NCBI GenBank assembly: GCA_964518335.1
Contig: CAZFDT010000019.1
Location: forward strand, 1-64,000
Direction of reading: 5' to 3'
DNA from: CAZFDT01 sp964518335
Lineage (GTDB): Bacteria; Planctomycetota; Phycisphaerae; Phycisphaerales; Phycisphaeraceae
DNA length: 64,000 nt
Shown: piece by piece, positions 50,739 to 57,555 of the stretch
Position numbering within the stretch: the first letter of the stretch is position 1
How the letters are laid out: each line of letters opens with the position of its first letter
Notes under the pieces: generated by a model
Database searches by the model: none
The model's input: only the letters and a program-made list of their open reading frames with translations
Told to the model about the DNA's origin: nothing
Translations under genes and position numbers: made by a program

Positions 50739-50744
50739 TATCGT
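50739..50744 (+). promoter_or_regulatory. Putative -10 box TATCGT, leaderless purN
   Basis: TATCGT ends 6 bases before the purN ATG at 50751. Confidence 0.4.
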
Positions 50745-50750
50745 ATCCCC

Positions 50751-51383
50751 ATGCCACTCAAACTCGCAGTCCTCATCTCCGGCGGCGGGCGCACGATGCA
50801 GAACATCGCCGAGGCCATCGCCCGCGGCGAGCTGGATGCGAAGATCAACCTCGTCGTCGCCTCCAACGACACCCCCGGGGGCGCCGCCGCCAAAGGCATC
50901 GAACGCGCCCACGCTCTCAAGCTGCCCACCATGGTCGTCCCCCGCAAGAGTTACGCCACCGTCGCCGACTTCTCCCAGCACCTGTTCGGCCTCGTCCGCG
51001 ACGCCAACTGCAACATGGTCGCCCTCGCCGGCTGGCTCTCCCTGCTGGAGATCCCCGACGACTTCGCCCATCGTGTCGTCAACATTCACCCCGCGCTCCT
51101 CCCCGCCTTCGGCGGCAAAGGCATGTGGGGCCACCACGTCCACCAAGCCGTCCTCGCCGCCGGCTGCAAAGTCACCGGCTGCACCGTCCACTTCTGCGAC
51201 CAGACCTACGACACCGGCCCCATCATCGCCCAACGCACCTGCGAAGTCAGCGAAGACGACACCCCCGACACCCTCGCCGCCCGCGTCTTCGAACAAGAGT
51301 GCATCGCCTACCCCCATGCGCTGCAGTTGATCGCCCGGGGCCGCGTCACCATCGACGGCCGCCGTACACGCATCGTCAGATAG
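50751..51383 (+). CDS. purN: Phosphoribosylglycinamide formyltransferase
   Basis: A 210-residue enzyme of purine synthesis that moves a formyl group from 10-formyltetrahydrofolate to GAR. Seen are LKLAVLISGGGRTMQNI at the N-terminus, and the catalytic region HRVVNIHPALLPAFGGKGMW holding the NIHPALLP motif (Asn and His), then TGCTVHFCDQTYDTGPIIAQ with the catalytic Asp. The first ISGGG reads GGGRTMQ rather than the common GSGSNLQ. It stands alone and is divergent from gluQ. Confidence 0.9.
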   Translation: MPLKLAVLISGGGRTMQNIAEAIARGELDAKINLVVASNDTPGGAAAKGIERAHALKLPTMVVPRKSYATVADFSQHLFGLVRDANCNMVALAGWLSLLEIPDDFAHRVVNIHPALLPAFGGKGMWGHHVHQAVLAAGCKVTGCTVHFCDQTYDTGPIIAQRTCEVSEDDTPDTLAARVFEQECIAYPHALQLIARGRVTIDGRRTRIVR

Positions 51384-51395
51384 GCAAGTGACCAC

Positions 51396-52122
51396 TCAGT
51401 TCGTAATGCCGATGGCCATCCACAGATCAGGCCGGATCGCGGCCCATTGAGGATGAAACGGGTCCGTCGGCGGCGACGCAAGAGGCGTAAGGCCGACAAA
51501 TACCTTGCGTGAAGTGCCCCAACTTGCAGCCACGCCCCAGTGAAGCACAACTCCCTGGTTCGGGTGATGCTCGACGGTACGCGGTGCGAACGTGGTGATG
51601 CTTGTCGGCCACGTACTGACGGGAATCTGTGCGGGAACGTTGCTCGGCGGCAGTCCTGCGGCCCATGCACGAATCGCGCTGTCATTGACGTCTGTGGCGA
51701 CCCATGTCTTGAAACCCGCTTCGTACTTCTCGATACCGGGCCGTTGGAAAAAACCTCCGAGGCACACGATCGGTCCGACACTCAGCAATACCAAAGCGCA
51801 AACGATGATCAGCGGCTTGCCTCGCCCCTTCAGGGAGGAACTGATCAGGCCCATCGCAATCCAATTGGCCCGCCGTCGCCCCACACCATGTCAGAGCCAA
51901 GGGAAGCGACCCAAACACGAAGTCCGCCGGGCCACCGGTGTTCGTCCGACCGGTGTGGTAAGCGAATCTGAGTAACTGATACTGCACGACGAACGCTGCC
52001 GTTGTGAGGGCGATGAAGAGGATCAGCCCAACGCGACCCATCCATGACCGCAGTTGCGGATGGGCATTGCTTTGCTTTGAGGCGTCATCGGGTGTCATCT
52101 TCGCCATCGTCATCTGCAGCAC
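51396..52122 (-). pseudogene. Frameshifted membrane-protein gene, unknown function
   Basis: Two overlapping frames together make one sensible protein. The upstream frame (from about 52098 or 52122) gives a membrane helix GRVGLILFIALTTAAFVVQY and continues to SLPLALTWCG. The downstream frame gives GRRRANWIAMGLISSSLKGR, another helix (IIVCALVLLSVGPIVCLGGF) and a soluble tail to 51396. The frames join cleanly if one base is removed from a run of four G (plus-strand C at 51879-51882). So the gene is either broken by a one-base insertion, uses a programmed shift, or the assembly has an error. No family is recognised. Confidence 0.55.
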
Positions 52123-52187
52123 TGGTAATGAATAACGTCCGGTAATCGAGAAGGGCGGCCCCCGGATGCGCGACGGCTCCGGCGAGG

Positions 52188-52919
52188 CTATCTGGGCATC
52201 GCATCGCTGGCGGTGGCGGCGTGTGGCTTGGATTCGACGATGGCTCGGGCGGTATCGACGAGCGTGCGCAGGCTCGGGTTGTCGCGGGCCATGTCGAAGA
52301 CGCGGGCGGCGACGAGGTCTTGCTGGGTCATGTCGGCGGCGTCGTAGGTGGTGACGAAGCTGCGGCCGGCGCGATCGACGAGGGTCCAGTCGTACACGAC
52401 GCGGCCGTCGGACTCGGTGCGATTGGCGATGTCGTAGAGTGCCGCCGATTCGCCGTCGAAGTCGCCGGTGGCGTGAGGGTCGGGCGCGAGCTTGCGGCCG
52501 GTGGCGGCGCCGACGAAGCTGGTGACGCGCTGGGCGGCTTTCTGCAGGTTGCCGGGGTCGCGCGACGCCAGCCAGTCGGTCTGGGCCTGGAGCTTGTCCA
52601 GGCGTTCGGCGTCGGTCATGCGGTCGGCCTCGGCGGCCTGATCGCGCAGCAGTCGCGCCAGCGCCGCCGGGTCCCGGTCGGCCAGATCGACGGCCGGCAC
52701 GTCGATGGGCGAAGGCCCGTCATCGGGATCGCTCTGACCTGCGGTTGCACCCGCGCCGCCGAGAGCTGACGGATCGTCCTTCGGCGAACGCTCGCGGCTG
52801 GCGAGCCAACCCGACGCGGTGACGAGCAATGCGACGATGACGACGACGTGAAACGTGGCCGACCCGAGGACAGCCCACAGGAGCGACGGTCGCCGGGAGG
52901 TGCAGGGACGAGTCGGCAT
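52188..52919 (-). CDS. Hypothetical single-pass membrane protein
   Basis: A 243-residue protein with a membrane helix (VLGSATFHVVVIVALLVTAS) near the N-terminus, a disordered acidic linker (ERSPKDDPSALGGAGATAG), and a helical domain with DPAALARLLRDQAAEADRMT and DKLQAQTDWLASRDPGNLQ. A late part, GRVVYDWTLVDRAGRSFVTT, is beta-rich. I do not recognise it. The ATG at 52919 is preferred over 52928 because a TAGAAT box ends 7 bases before it and overlaps the earlier ATG. Confidence 0.6.
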   Translation of the reverse strand: MPTRPCTSRRPSLLWAVLGSATFHVVVIVALLVTASGWLASRERSPKDDPSALGGAGATAGQSDPDDGPSPIDVPAVDLADRDPAALARLLRDQAAEADRMTDAERLDKLQAQTDWLASRDPGNLQKAAQRVTSFVGAATGRKLAPDPHATGDFDGESAALYDIANRTESDGRVVYDWTLVDRAGRSFVTTYDAADMTQQDLVAARVFDMARDNPSLRTLVDTARAIVESKPHAATASDAMPR

Positions 52920-52926
52920 AGGCCTC

Positions 52927-52932
52927 ATTCTA
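52927..52932 (-). promoter_or_regulatory. Putative -10 box TAGAAT, decides the start at 52919
   Basis: On the minus strand TAGAAT ends 7 bases before the ATG at 52919. The alternative ATG at 52928 would lie within the box itself. Confidence 0.5.
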
Positions 52933-53022
52933 CCGGGGCTGCGCGCCCCCTACCGCCGATAATGCACGTTATGTTAAGTTGGGCACGGGCGGGGCGGATC
53001 GATGTCAGCGGACGGTTGGCGA

Positions 53023-53036
53023 AGCCGCAAGCGGCT
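53023..53036. repeat. 14-base hairpin AGCCGCAAGCGGCT (second copy)
   Basis: Identical to the 14 bases at 41033-41046. It lies 13 bases after the end of the cytochrome b C-terminal gene and may serve as its transcript end. Confidence 0.7.
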
Positions 53037-53048
53037 GATTCCGCGGGC

Positions 53049-54191
53049 TCACAGGTTCAGGTTGTATTCCGGCAGGTTGATGAAGTACTTGAGGGTGAAC
53101 AGCCAGCGGAGGACCATCTTCAGCGGGAGCATGGCCATGACGACCAGGTGGAACGCCATGAAGTAGAAGCGCAGTGAGCCCATCTGCTCGAACATGCGGC
53201 GCATGACGGTCCTGGCCAGCACGACGGGCAGGACCAGGAGCCAGGCGAGCGTGAGGACGATGCCCAGCGTTTCGCGGACGATCGGATTCGACGGCAGCGG
53301 CTGCTTGAGGAGGAAGAGCCAGAAGTATTCGCTGAGGTTGATGTTGGTCAGCGGAACGGTGAGGTGGCTGTCCCAGTACTCGAAAGGTCCGAAGAAGTTC
53401 CAGTTCGGGCCGCGGAGGAACGTGCCGAAGACGATGAGAACGACCCAGAGGATGAGGAACCCGAAGAGCCAGGTGGCGATGGCGAAGGGTCGTTCGCGGA
53501 AGGTGTAATAGCCGTTGCCCTTGGGGTTGGTGTCGATGTAGGGCATGGCGATGAGGCCGGTGACGATGAGGCCCGGCAGAATGACGCCGGCCATCCACGG
53601 GTCGAAATAAACGAGCATTTCCTGCAGGCCCAGGAAGTACCACGGGGCCTTGGACGGGTTGGGCGGGCCGGCGGGGTTGGCGGGTGACTCCAGCGGCGCA
53701 GGCAACAGCACCGCCCAGAGCACGAGCACGGCGCTGGCGAGCACCAGGCAGATCATTTCCGTATAGACCAGGTCAGGCCAGACCAGCACCTTGTCGTCCT
53801 TGCCTTCCTCGATCAGCGGTTTGCCCAGGGCGATGTTGGTGTCGTTGATCGCTGCCTGTCGGAACGACATCCACAGGCACAGCAGCGTCGCCAGGAGCAT
53901 GAGCGTGATGGGCACGTTGTCGGCCTTGGAGACGATCAGCAGGTAGTTGTGGTCGATCGCCATCGCGCCGAAATAAAACAAGCAGAACGCGACCATGATT
54001 AGCCAGAAGATCACCGGACGTGTCCACTGCTTGTAGAACACGAGCATGGCGACGAACAGCAGCGTGAACAGCGGCAGGCTGAACTCCGGCACGCTCAAGC
54101 GGTTGACGAAGTGCTTGAGGCCGTCAAAGGCTTCGCTGGAGGATCCGGCGGCCGCGGCGAGTGTCATCATGGCGTCGATCATCATGGGCAC
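53049..54191 (-). CDS. Cytochrome b, C-terminal part (subunit IV-like), extended
   Basis: A 380-residue membrane protein carrying the C-terminal half of cytochrome b, part of the quinol-binding site in bc1/b6f complexes. The conserved block is NPSKAPWYFLGLQEMLVYFD. It is much longer than plant subunit IV (about 160 residues): 190 residues with about four helices precede the block, and further helices follow NWNFFGPFEYWDSHLTVPLT. I have seen similar long forms only in planctomycete-type complexes. It follows the N-terminal cytochrome b gene after a 59-base gap holding a palindromic repeat. Confidence 0.85.
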   Translation of the reverse strand: MPMMIDAMMTLAAAAGSSSEAFDGLKHFVNRLSVPEFSLPLFTLLFVAMLVFYKQWTRPVIFWLIMVAFCLFYFGAMAIDHNYLLIVSKADNVPITLMLLATLLCLWMSFRQAAINDTNIALGKPLIEEGKDDKVLVWPDLVYTEMICLVLASAVLVLWAVLLPAPLESPANPAGPPNPSKAPWYFLGLQEMLVYFDPWMAGVILPGLIVTGLIAMPYIDTNPKGNGYYTFRERPFAIATWLFGFLILWVVLIVFGTFLRGPNWNFFGPFEYWDSHLTVPLTNINLSEYFWLFLLKQPLPSNPIVRETLGIVLTLAWLLVLPVVLARTVMRRMFEQMGSLRFYFMAFHLVVMAMLPLKMVLRWLFTLKYFINLPEYNLNL

Positions 54192-54205
54192 TTTCGTTCG
54201 ATCAC

Positions 54206-54237
54206 CCGGACCTTGGCCCCAAGCGGCTCAGGTCCGG
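54206..54237 (-). repeat. Palindromic repeat, copy D
   Basis: Arms CCGGACCT (54206-54213) and AGGTCCGG (54230-54237) with GAGCC next to one arm when read on the minus strand, as in copies A-C. The loop contains CAAGCGGCT. It sits between the two cytochrome b genes, so it is transcribed within the operon. Confidence 0.75.
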
Positions 54238-54250
54238 CTTGGAATCTTTT

Positions 54251-55033
54251 TTACAGTGGACCGCTGATGCCGCCGTCCTTGCGGATGCGCCAGAAATGCA
54301 CCGCGATGAGGGTGGCGGCGGCCAAAGGCAGGGCGATGCAGTGCAGCACGTAGAAGCGCATGAGCGCGTTTTCGCCGACGCTGGTGCCCGCCAGCAGGAG
54401 GTAGGCGGCGTCGGACTTGACGGTGATCAGCGGCACGCCGCCGGGTAACTGCAGCACGTCGCTGAACGGGCCCTGCATGCCCATGAACGGCGTGGCCTTG
54501 CCCATGTTCGCCCCGACGGTGATCGCCCAGATCGCCAGTTGGTCCCACGGCAGCAAGTAGCCGGTGAACGACAGCAGCATGGTCAGCACGAGCAGGATCA
54601 CGCCCACGCCCCAGTTGAACTCGCGCGGCGGCTTGTACGACCCGGTGAGGAATACCCGCATCATGTGCAGCCAGATGGCGATGATCATCGCGTGAGCCCC
54701 CCACCGGTGGATCTCACGCAGCAACCCCAGCGTCACGTGCGCCCGCAGCCCGACGATGTCGCCGAAGGCGTACTCCGTCACCGGCCGGTAATAGAACATC
54801 AGCAACACGCCGCTGATCGACTCGGCCAGGAACAGGAAAAAGGTCAGCCCGCCCATGCACCACGTGAACGACAGGCGGATGCCGCTCTTGCGCACCGCCA
54901 CGGGGTGCAGGTGCAGGAACACGTTGCTCATCACCGCCATGACGCGGGTGCGCCGATCGCGCGGAATCCCGTGGCGGAAGATGCTCGTCCATACCTGCGA
55001 AGTCCGAACCCAATCGATGGCTTTGCTGATCAT
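54251..55033 (-). CDS. Cytochrome b, N-terminal part (b6-like)
   Basis: A 260-residue membrane protein with the four-helix haem-binding half of cytochrome b. Haem ligands are HRWGAHAMIIAIWLH (two His 14 apart in helix B) and LHCIALPLAAATLIAVH in helix D. There are 14 residues between the helix D histidines, as in b6 rather than the 13 of bc1. PWDQLAIWAITVG follows. It passes electrons from quinol across the membrane. The Rieske gene ends 40 bases before its start. Confidence 0.9.
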   Translation of the reverse strand: MISKAIDWVRTSQVWTSIFRHGIPRDRRTRVMAVMSNVFLHLHPVAVRKSGIRLSFTWCMGGLTFFLFLAESISGVLLMFYYRPVTEYAFGDIVGLRAHVTLGLLREIHRWGAHAMIIAIWLHMMRVFLTGSYKPPREFNWGVGVILLVLTMLLSFTGYLLPWDQLAIWAITVGANMGKATPFMGMQGPFSDVLQLPGGVPLITVKSDAAYLLLAGTSVGENALMRFYVLHCIALPLAAATLIAVHFWRIRKDGGISGPL

Positions 55034-55073
55034 GTCTTGCTGTTACCCCGCTTGATGTCCCCCCGCACTGCGA

Positions 55074-56150
55074 TCACACGCTGATGAACGACGCTGGGTT
55101 CTCCCACTGGCCCAGTTCCTGGCGGTACTTCATGCTCTTGTCCACGATGACGACATCGCCTTCGAGGGCGACCTTGTGCCGTTCGAGCGGTCGCGGCGCG
55201 GGGCCCTCGAAGTTGACGCCGTTCATGTAGAAGCCCGAGCCGTGGCAGGGGCACTTGAACTTGAGGTCGGCCGCAAGCCAGTTGGGGATGCAGCCCAGGT
55301 GGGTGCAGATGGTCGAGAGTGCAAAGAGCTGGCCGCGCTGCCGCACGATCCACACGTTCTGTGGACCCTTGAACGTCTCGTAAACGCCATCGGTGGGATA
55401 GTCGGCCAGCTTGCCGGCGCGGAAACTCGTCGGCGGCTCCTTCGTCACCTTGGGCACGAGGAAGGACTGGAACGCGGCAAGCGCCGTAGCGCAGACCGCG
55501 AGCATCGATGCCCACGCGACGAGCAGCACGAGGCTGAACTCGCGGCGCGTGACCTTGGCGACGCCGGAAAGCGCCGCGGCTCTTTGGCGGATACGATCGG
55601 TAACACTGGCACGCGGCCGGGCGTAACCGCTGCCGACCATGGTGGCGATCTTGGCGTCGGGCGGGGCGCCGTGCGGCAGGGCGCTGGCGACGGCCTCGAC
55701 GGGCGCTTTGGCCGCGGGCCGCATCCGGACTGCGACACCACCGGCCGAGCGGGCGCCGCTGGTGTACGAGGTGCGGAGCAGCCCGGCCCACTTGGGATCG
55801 GGCGGGCCTTCGGGAATGACGGGGCCGGCGGACTTCCTCGCCCCCCCACCGCCGCCGGCAGCACCGGCGCCCACCGTGGCGGGCTCCGCAGCTTCCTTGC
55901 CCGCCCAAGGCTCGGGGCCTTCCACCTCGATCGTCTCAAACTTGATCACATCGACCGGGCAACCCTCGGCGGCGGTGATGATGCTCGGCGTCAAGGGCTT
56001 GGTGAAGTCCGGACTCTTCGCCTCCGGACGAATGACGCACGTTTCCTCCTGCACGTCGAACACCTCGGGGCAGTCCGCCTCGCAGGCATCGCACACGATG
56101 CATCCGGGAGCGATCCAGACCTTGACGACTTCCTTGTGCGTTTCAGCCAT
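55074..56150 (-). CDS. Ferredoxin-Rieske iron-sulfur fusion protein
   Basis: A 358-residue fusion. Residues about 10-75 form a ferredoxin-like domain with cysteines in APGCIVCDACEADCPEVFDV and later AEGCPVDVIKF. An alanine/proline-rich linker follows, then one membrane helix (FSLVLLVAWASMLAVCATAL, about 206-225). The C-terminal 130 residues are a Rieske domain with both cluster motifs, STICTHLGCIPNW and KCPCHGSGFYMNG. The Rieske part accepts electrons from quinol beside cytochrome b. The attached ferredoxin could pass them to or take them from a soluble partner, an unusual feature. No cytochrome c gene is visible nearby. Confidence 0.88.
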   Translation of the reverse strand: MAETHKEVVKVWIAPGCIVCDACEADCPEVFDVQEETCVIRPEAKSPDFTKPLTPSIITAAEGCPVDVIKFETIEVEGPEPWAGKEAAEPATVGAGAAGGGGGARKSAGPVIPEGPPDPKWAGLLRTSYTSGARSAGGVAVRMRPAAKAPVEAVASALPHGAPPDAKIATMVGSGYARPRASVTDRIRQRAAALSGVAKVTRREFSLVLLVAWASMLAVCATALAAFQSFLVPKVTKEPPTSFRAGKLADYPTDGVYETFKGPQNVWIVRQRGQLFALSTICTHLGCIPNWLAADLKFKCPCHGSGFYMNGVNFEGPAPRPLERHKVALEGDVVIVDKSMKYRQELGQWENPASFISV

Positions 56151-56187
56151 GACTCATCCGCCCCGCCATCGTGAGGGCTACCGCCCC

Positions 56188-56220
56188 GCCGCCGTTTGGA
56201 AGCGTTCCAAACGCGGCGGC
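56188..56220 (-). terminator. Long hairpin just after the HEAT gene stop
   Basis: GCCGCCG and TTTGGAA pair with TTCCAAA and CGGCGGC, with a two-base bulge. On the minus strand it begins 3 bases after the stop codon at 56224. It has no U-run, so it may only reduce read-through into the Rieske gene. Confidence 0.5.
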
Positions 56221-56223
56221 ATC

Positions 56224-57300
56224 TTACTCGCTCGACCTTGCGTTGAGCAATTCGAGCGCCGCCTTCCTGACTCCCAGACGGTAGTCACCCTCACCGTCGG
56301 CGATTGACTTGATCTTAGCCCAAACTTTCCCGTCGGTCATGTCACCCGCCGACGCGAGCACCGACAACATCAGACGGTCCTGTGTGGCGATGGTCATACT
56401 GCGTTCGGCCGCCGGCCCGCTGGTGGCCTGCGGCAGCTTCGCCAGAGCCTCGGGGTTGAGCAGTACGTCCCCCACATACGCGCTGCCCTGCTCATCACCC
56501 AACCGCGCCAGCGCTACGGCGGCATTCCACTGCACCTCACGCTGCTCCGTGGTGACCACGTTCATCGCCTGGCGCAGCGCTGCAATCACGTCGCCGTTGG
56601 ACGCCTCGACGCCGTCGTTCTTGCCCAGCTCGCCCAACGCCGCGGCGGCCTCGGCGGCGATGGCGGGATCATCCTTCAACAGTGGCAGCAGCGAAGCACG
56701 CACACGCCGCGCCTGCGCCGCATCCGGCCAGCTCAGCACACCGCGGATCGCACCCTGGCGCGACACCGCATCCGCCGCCGACAGCCACGGCAGAATCGCC
56801 TCCAACCCCCCTTCCTGTCCGAGCTGCCCCACGGCCGTGAGCAGATACACGTGCAGTTCGCGCTCCGACGGCCCCACGTGCTCGCGCAGAATGACGATCA
56901 ACCGGTCGCTGATGCGCTTTCGCTCGGCGGGGTCCTTGACGGCGGGAATCTGCGTGGCCAGGTTGTAGGCCGCCAGCCCGCGCTCCTTGTAGCGTGGATC
57001 CTGCAGGCCCATGGCCATGCGTCCGCCGCCCGAGTCCTGCTCCAGCCGCGCCAGGTTGTTGTCGATGCTGTCGCGTCCGCCGGCGAGCTTGCCGAAGAGC
57101 ACCGCCATGCCGATGCACAGGATGACGATGACGGCGGGAATGATGATGAGTTGGGCCAGTTGCTTGCCGAAGCCCGGCGGCGGGGGCAGCGTGGCCGGCG
57201 GCGTCGAGCCGGGCGCCGGTCCCGGCATCATCGGGCCTGGCGCCGTCGTCGAGGATTCGGGCCTGTCGGGAGAGTCGGCAGCGGGCTTGGGTTCAGGCAT
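56224..57300 (-). CDS. Membrane-anchored HEAT-repeat protein
   Basis: A 358-residue protein. A proline-rich N-terminus (about 45 residues) leads to one helix (LAQLIIIPAVIVILCIGMAV), then HEAT-like repeats (VYLLTAVGQLGQEGGLEAIL, AIAAEAAAALGELGKNDGVE, QWNAAVALARLGDEQGSAYV). Such arrays act as docking surfaces. It is directly upstream of the ferredoxin-Rieske gene, 73 bases away with a hairpin between, so a link to assembly of the complex is possible but unproven. The ATG at 57300 is chosen; a TTG at 57330 is the alternative. Confidence 0.68.
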   Translation of the reverse strand: MPEPKPAADSPDRPESSTTAPGPMMPGPAPGSTPPATLPPPPGFGKQLAQLIIIPAVIVILCIGMAVLFGKLAGGRDSIDNNLARLEQDSGGGRMAMGLQDPRYKERGLAAYNLATQIPAVKDPAERKRISDRLIVILREHVGPSERELHVYLLTAVGQLGQEGGLEAILPWLSAADAVSRQGAIRGVLSWPDAAQARRVRASLLPLLKDDPAIAAEAAAALGELGKNDGVEASNGDVIAALRQAMNVVTTEQREVQWNAAVALARLGDEQGSAYVGDVLLNPEALAKLPQATSGPAAERSMTIATQDRLMLSVLASAGDMTDGKVWAKIKSIADGEGDYRLGVRKAALELLNARSSE

Positions 57301-57407
57301 CGCAGGTGCGGCGGGCGTCCGTCGGTACAACAGGGTTCAGGTGAGCCAACCCCCATACGTGGCCGCGTCATGGTAGGTCGTCGTCGGCGTCATGCCAAGC
57401 GAAGTTG

Positions 57408-57436
57408 TTGAATCGGACCCGGCCATCTGCTAACTT
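57408..57436 (+). promoter_or_regulatory. Putative promoter upstream of shc
   Basis: TTGAAT (57408-57413), a 17-base spacer, then TAACTT (57431-57436), ending 5 bases before the ATG of a 37-codon frame at 57442. Transcription should begin at that ATG. Confidence 0.45.
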
Positions 57437-57441
57437 GCCCC

Positions 57442-57555
57442 ATGCAGCGCAGTTGCCGCAGCGAACTCGACGGGCCTGTGCCCGGCGCGATGAGGCACGC
57501 GGTGCGGCCAACCGCTGTCGCCCCATCGATCGCGCAAGGGCCTGGGCACGTATGA
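57442..57555 (+). CDS. Short upstream ORF (37 aa) overlapping the shc start
   Basis: A 37-residue frame beginning MQRSCRSELDGPVPG and ending GPGHV. Its stop codon overlaps the shc start as ATGA (57552-57555), the same coupling geometry seen inside the sugar and ars operons. The start lies 5 bases after a -10-like box. The peptide has no membrane segment or known motif. It may be a leader peptide that brings ribosomes to shc, or simply an unused frame; the overlap and promoter position are the evidence. Confidence 0.4.
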   Translation: MQRSCRSELDGPVPGAMRHAVRPTAVAPSIAQGPGHV

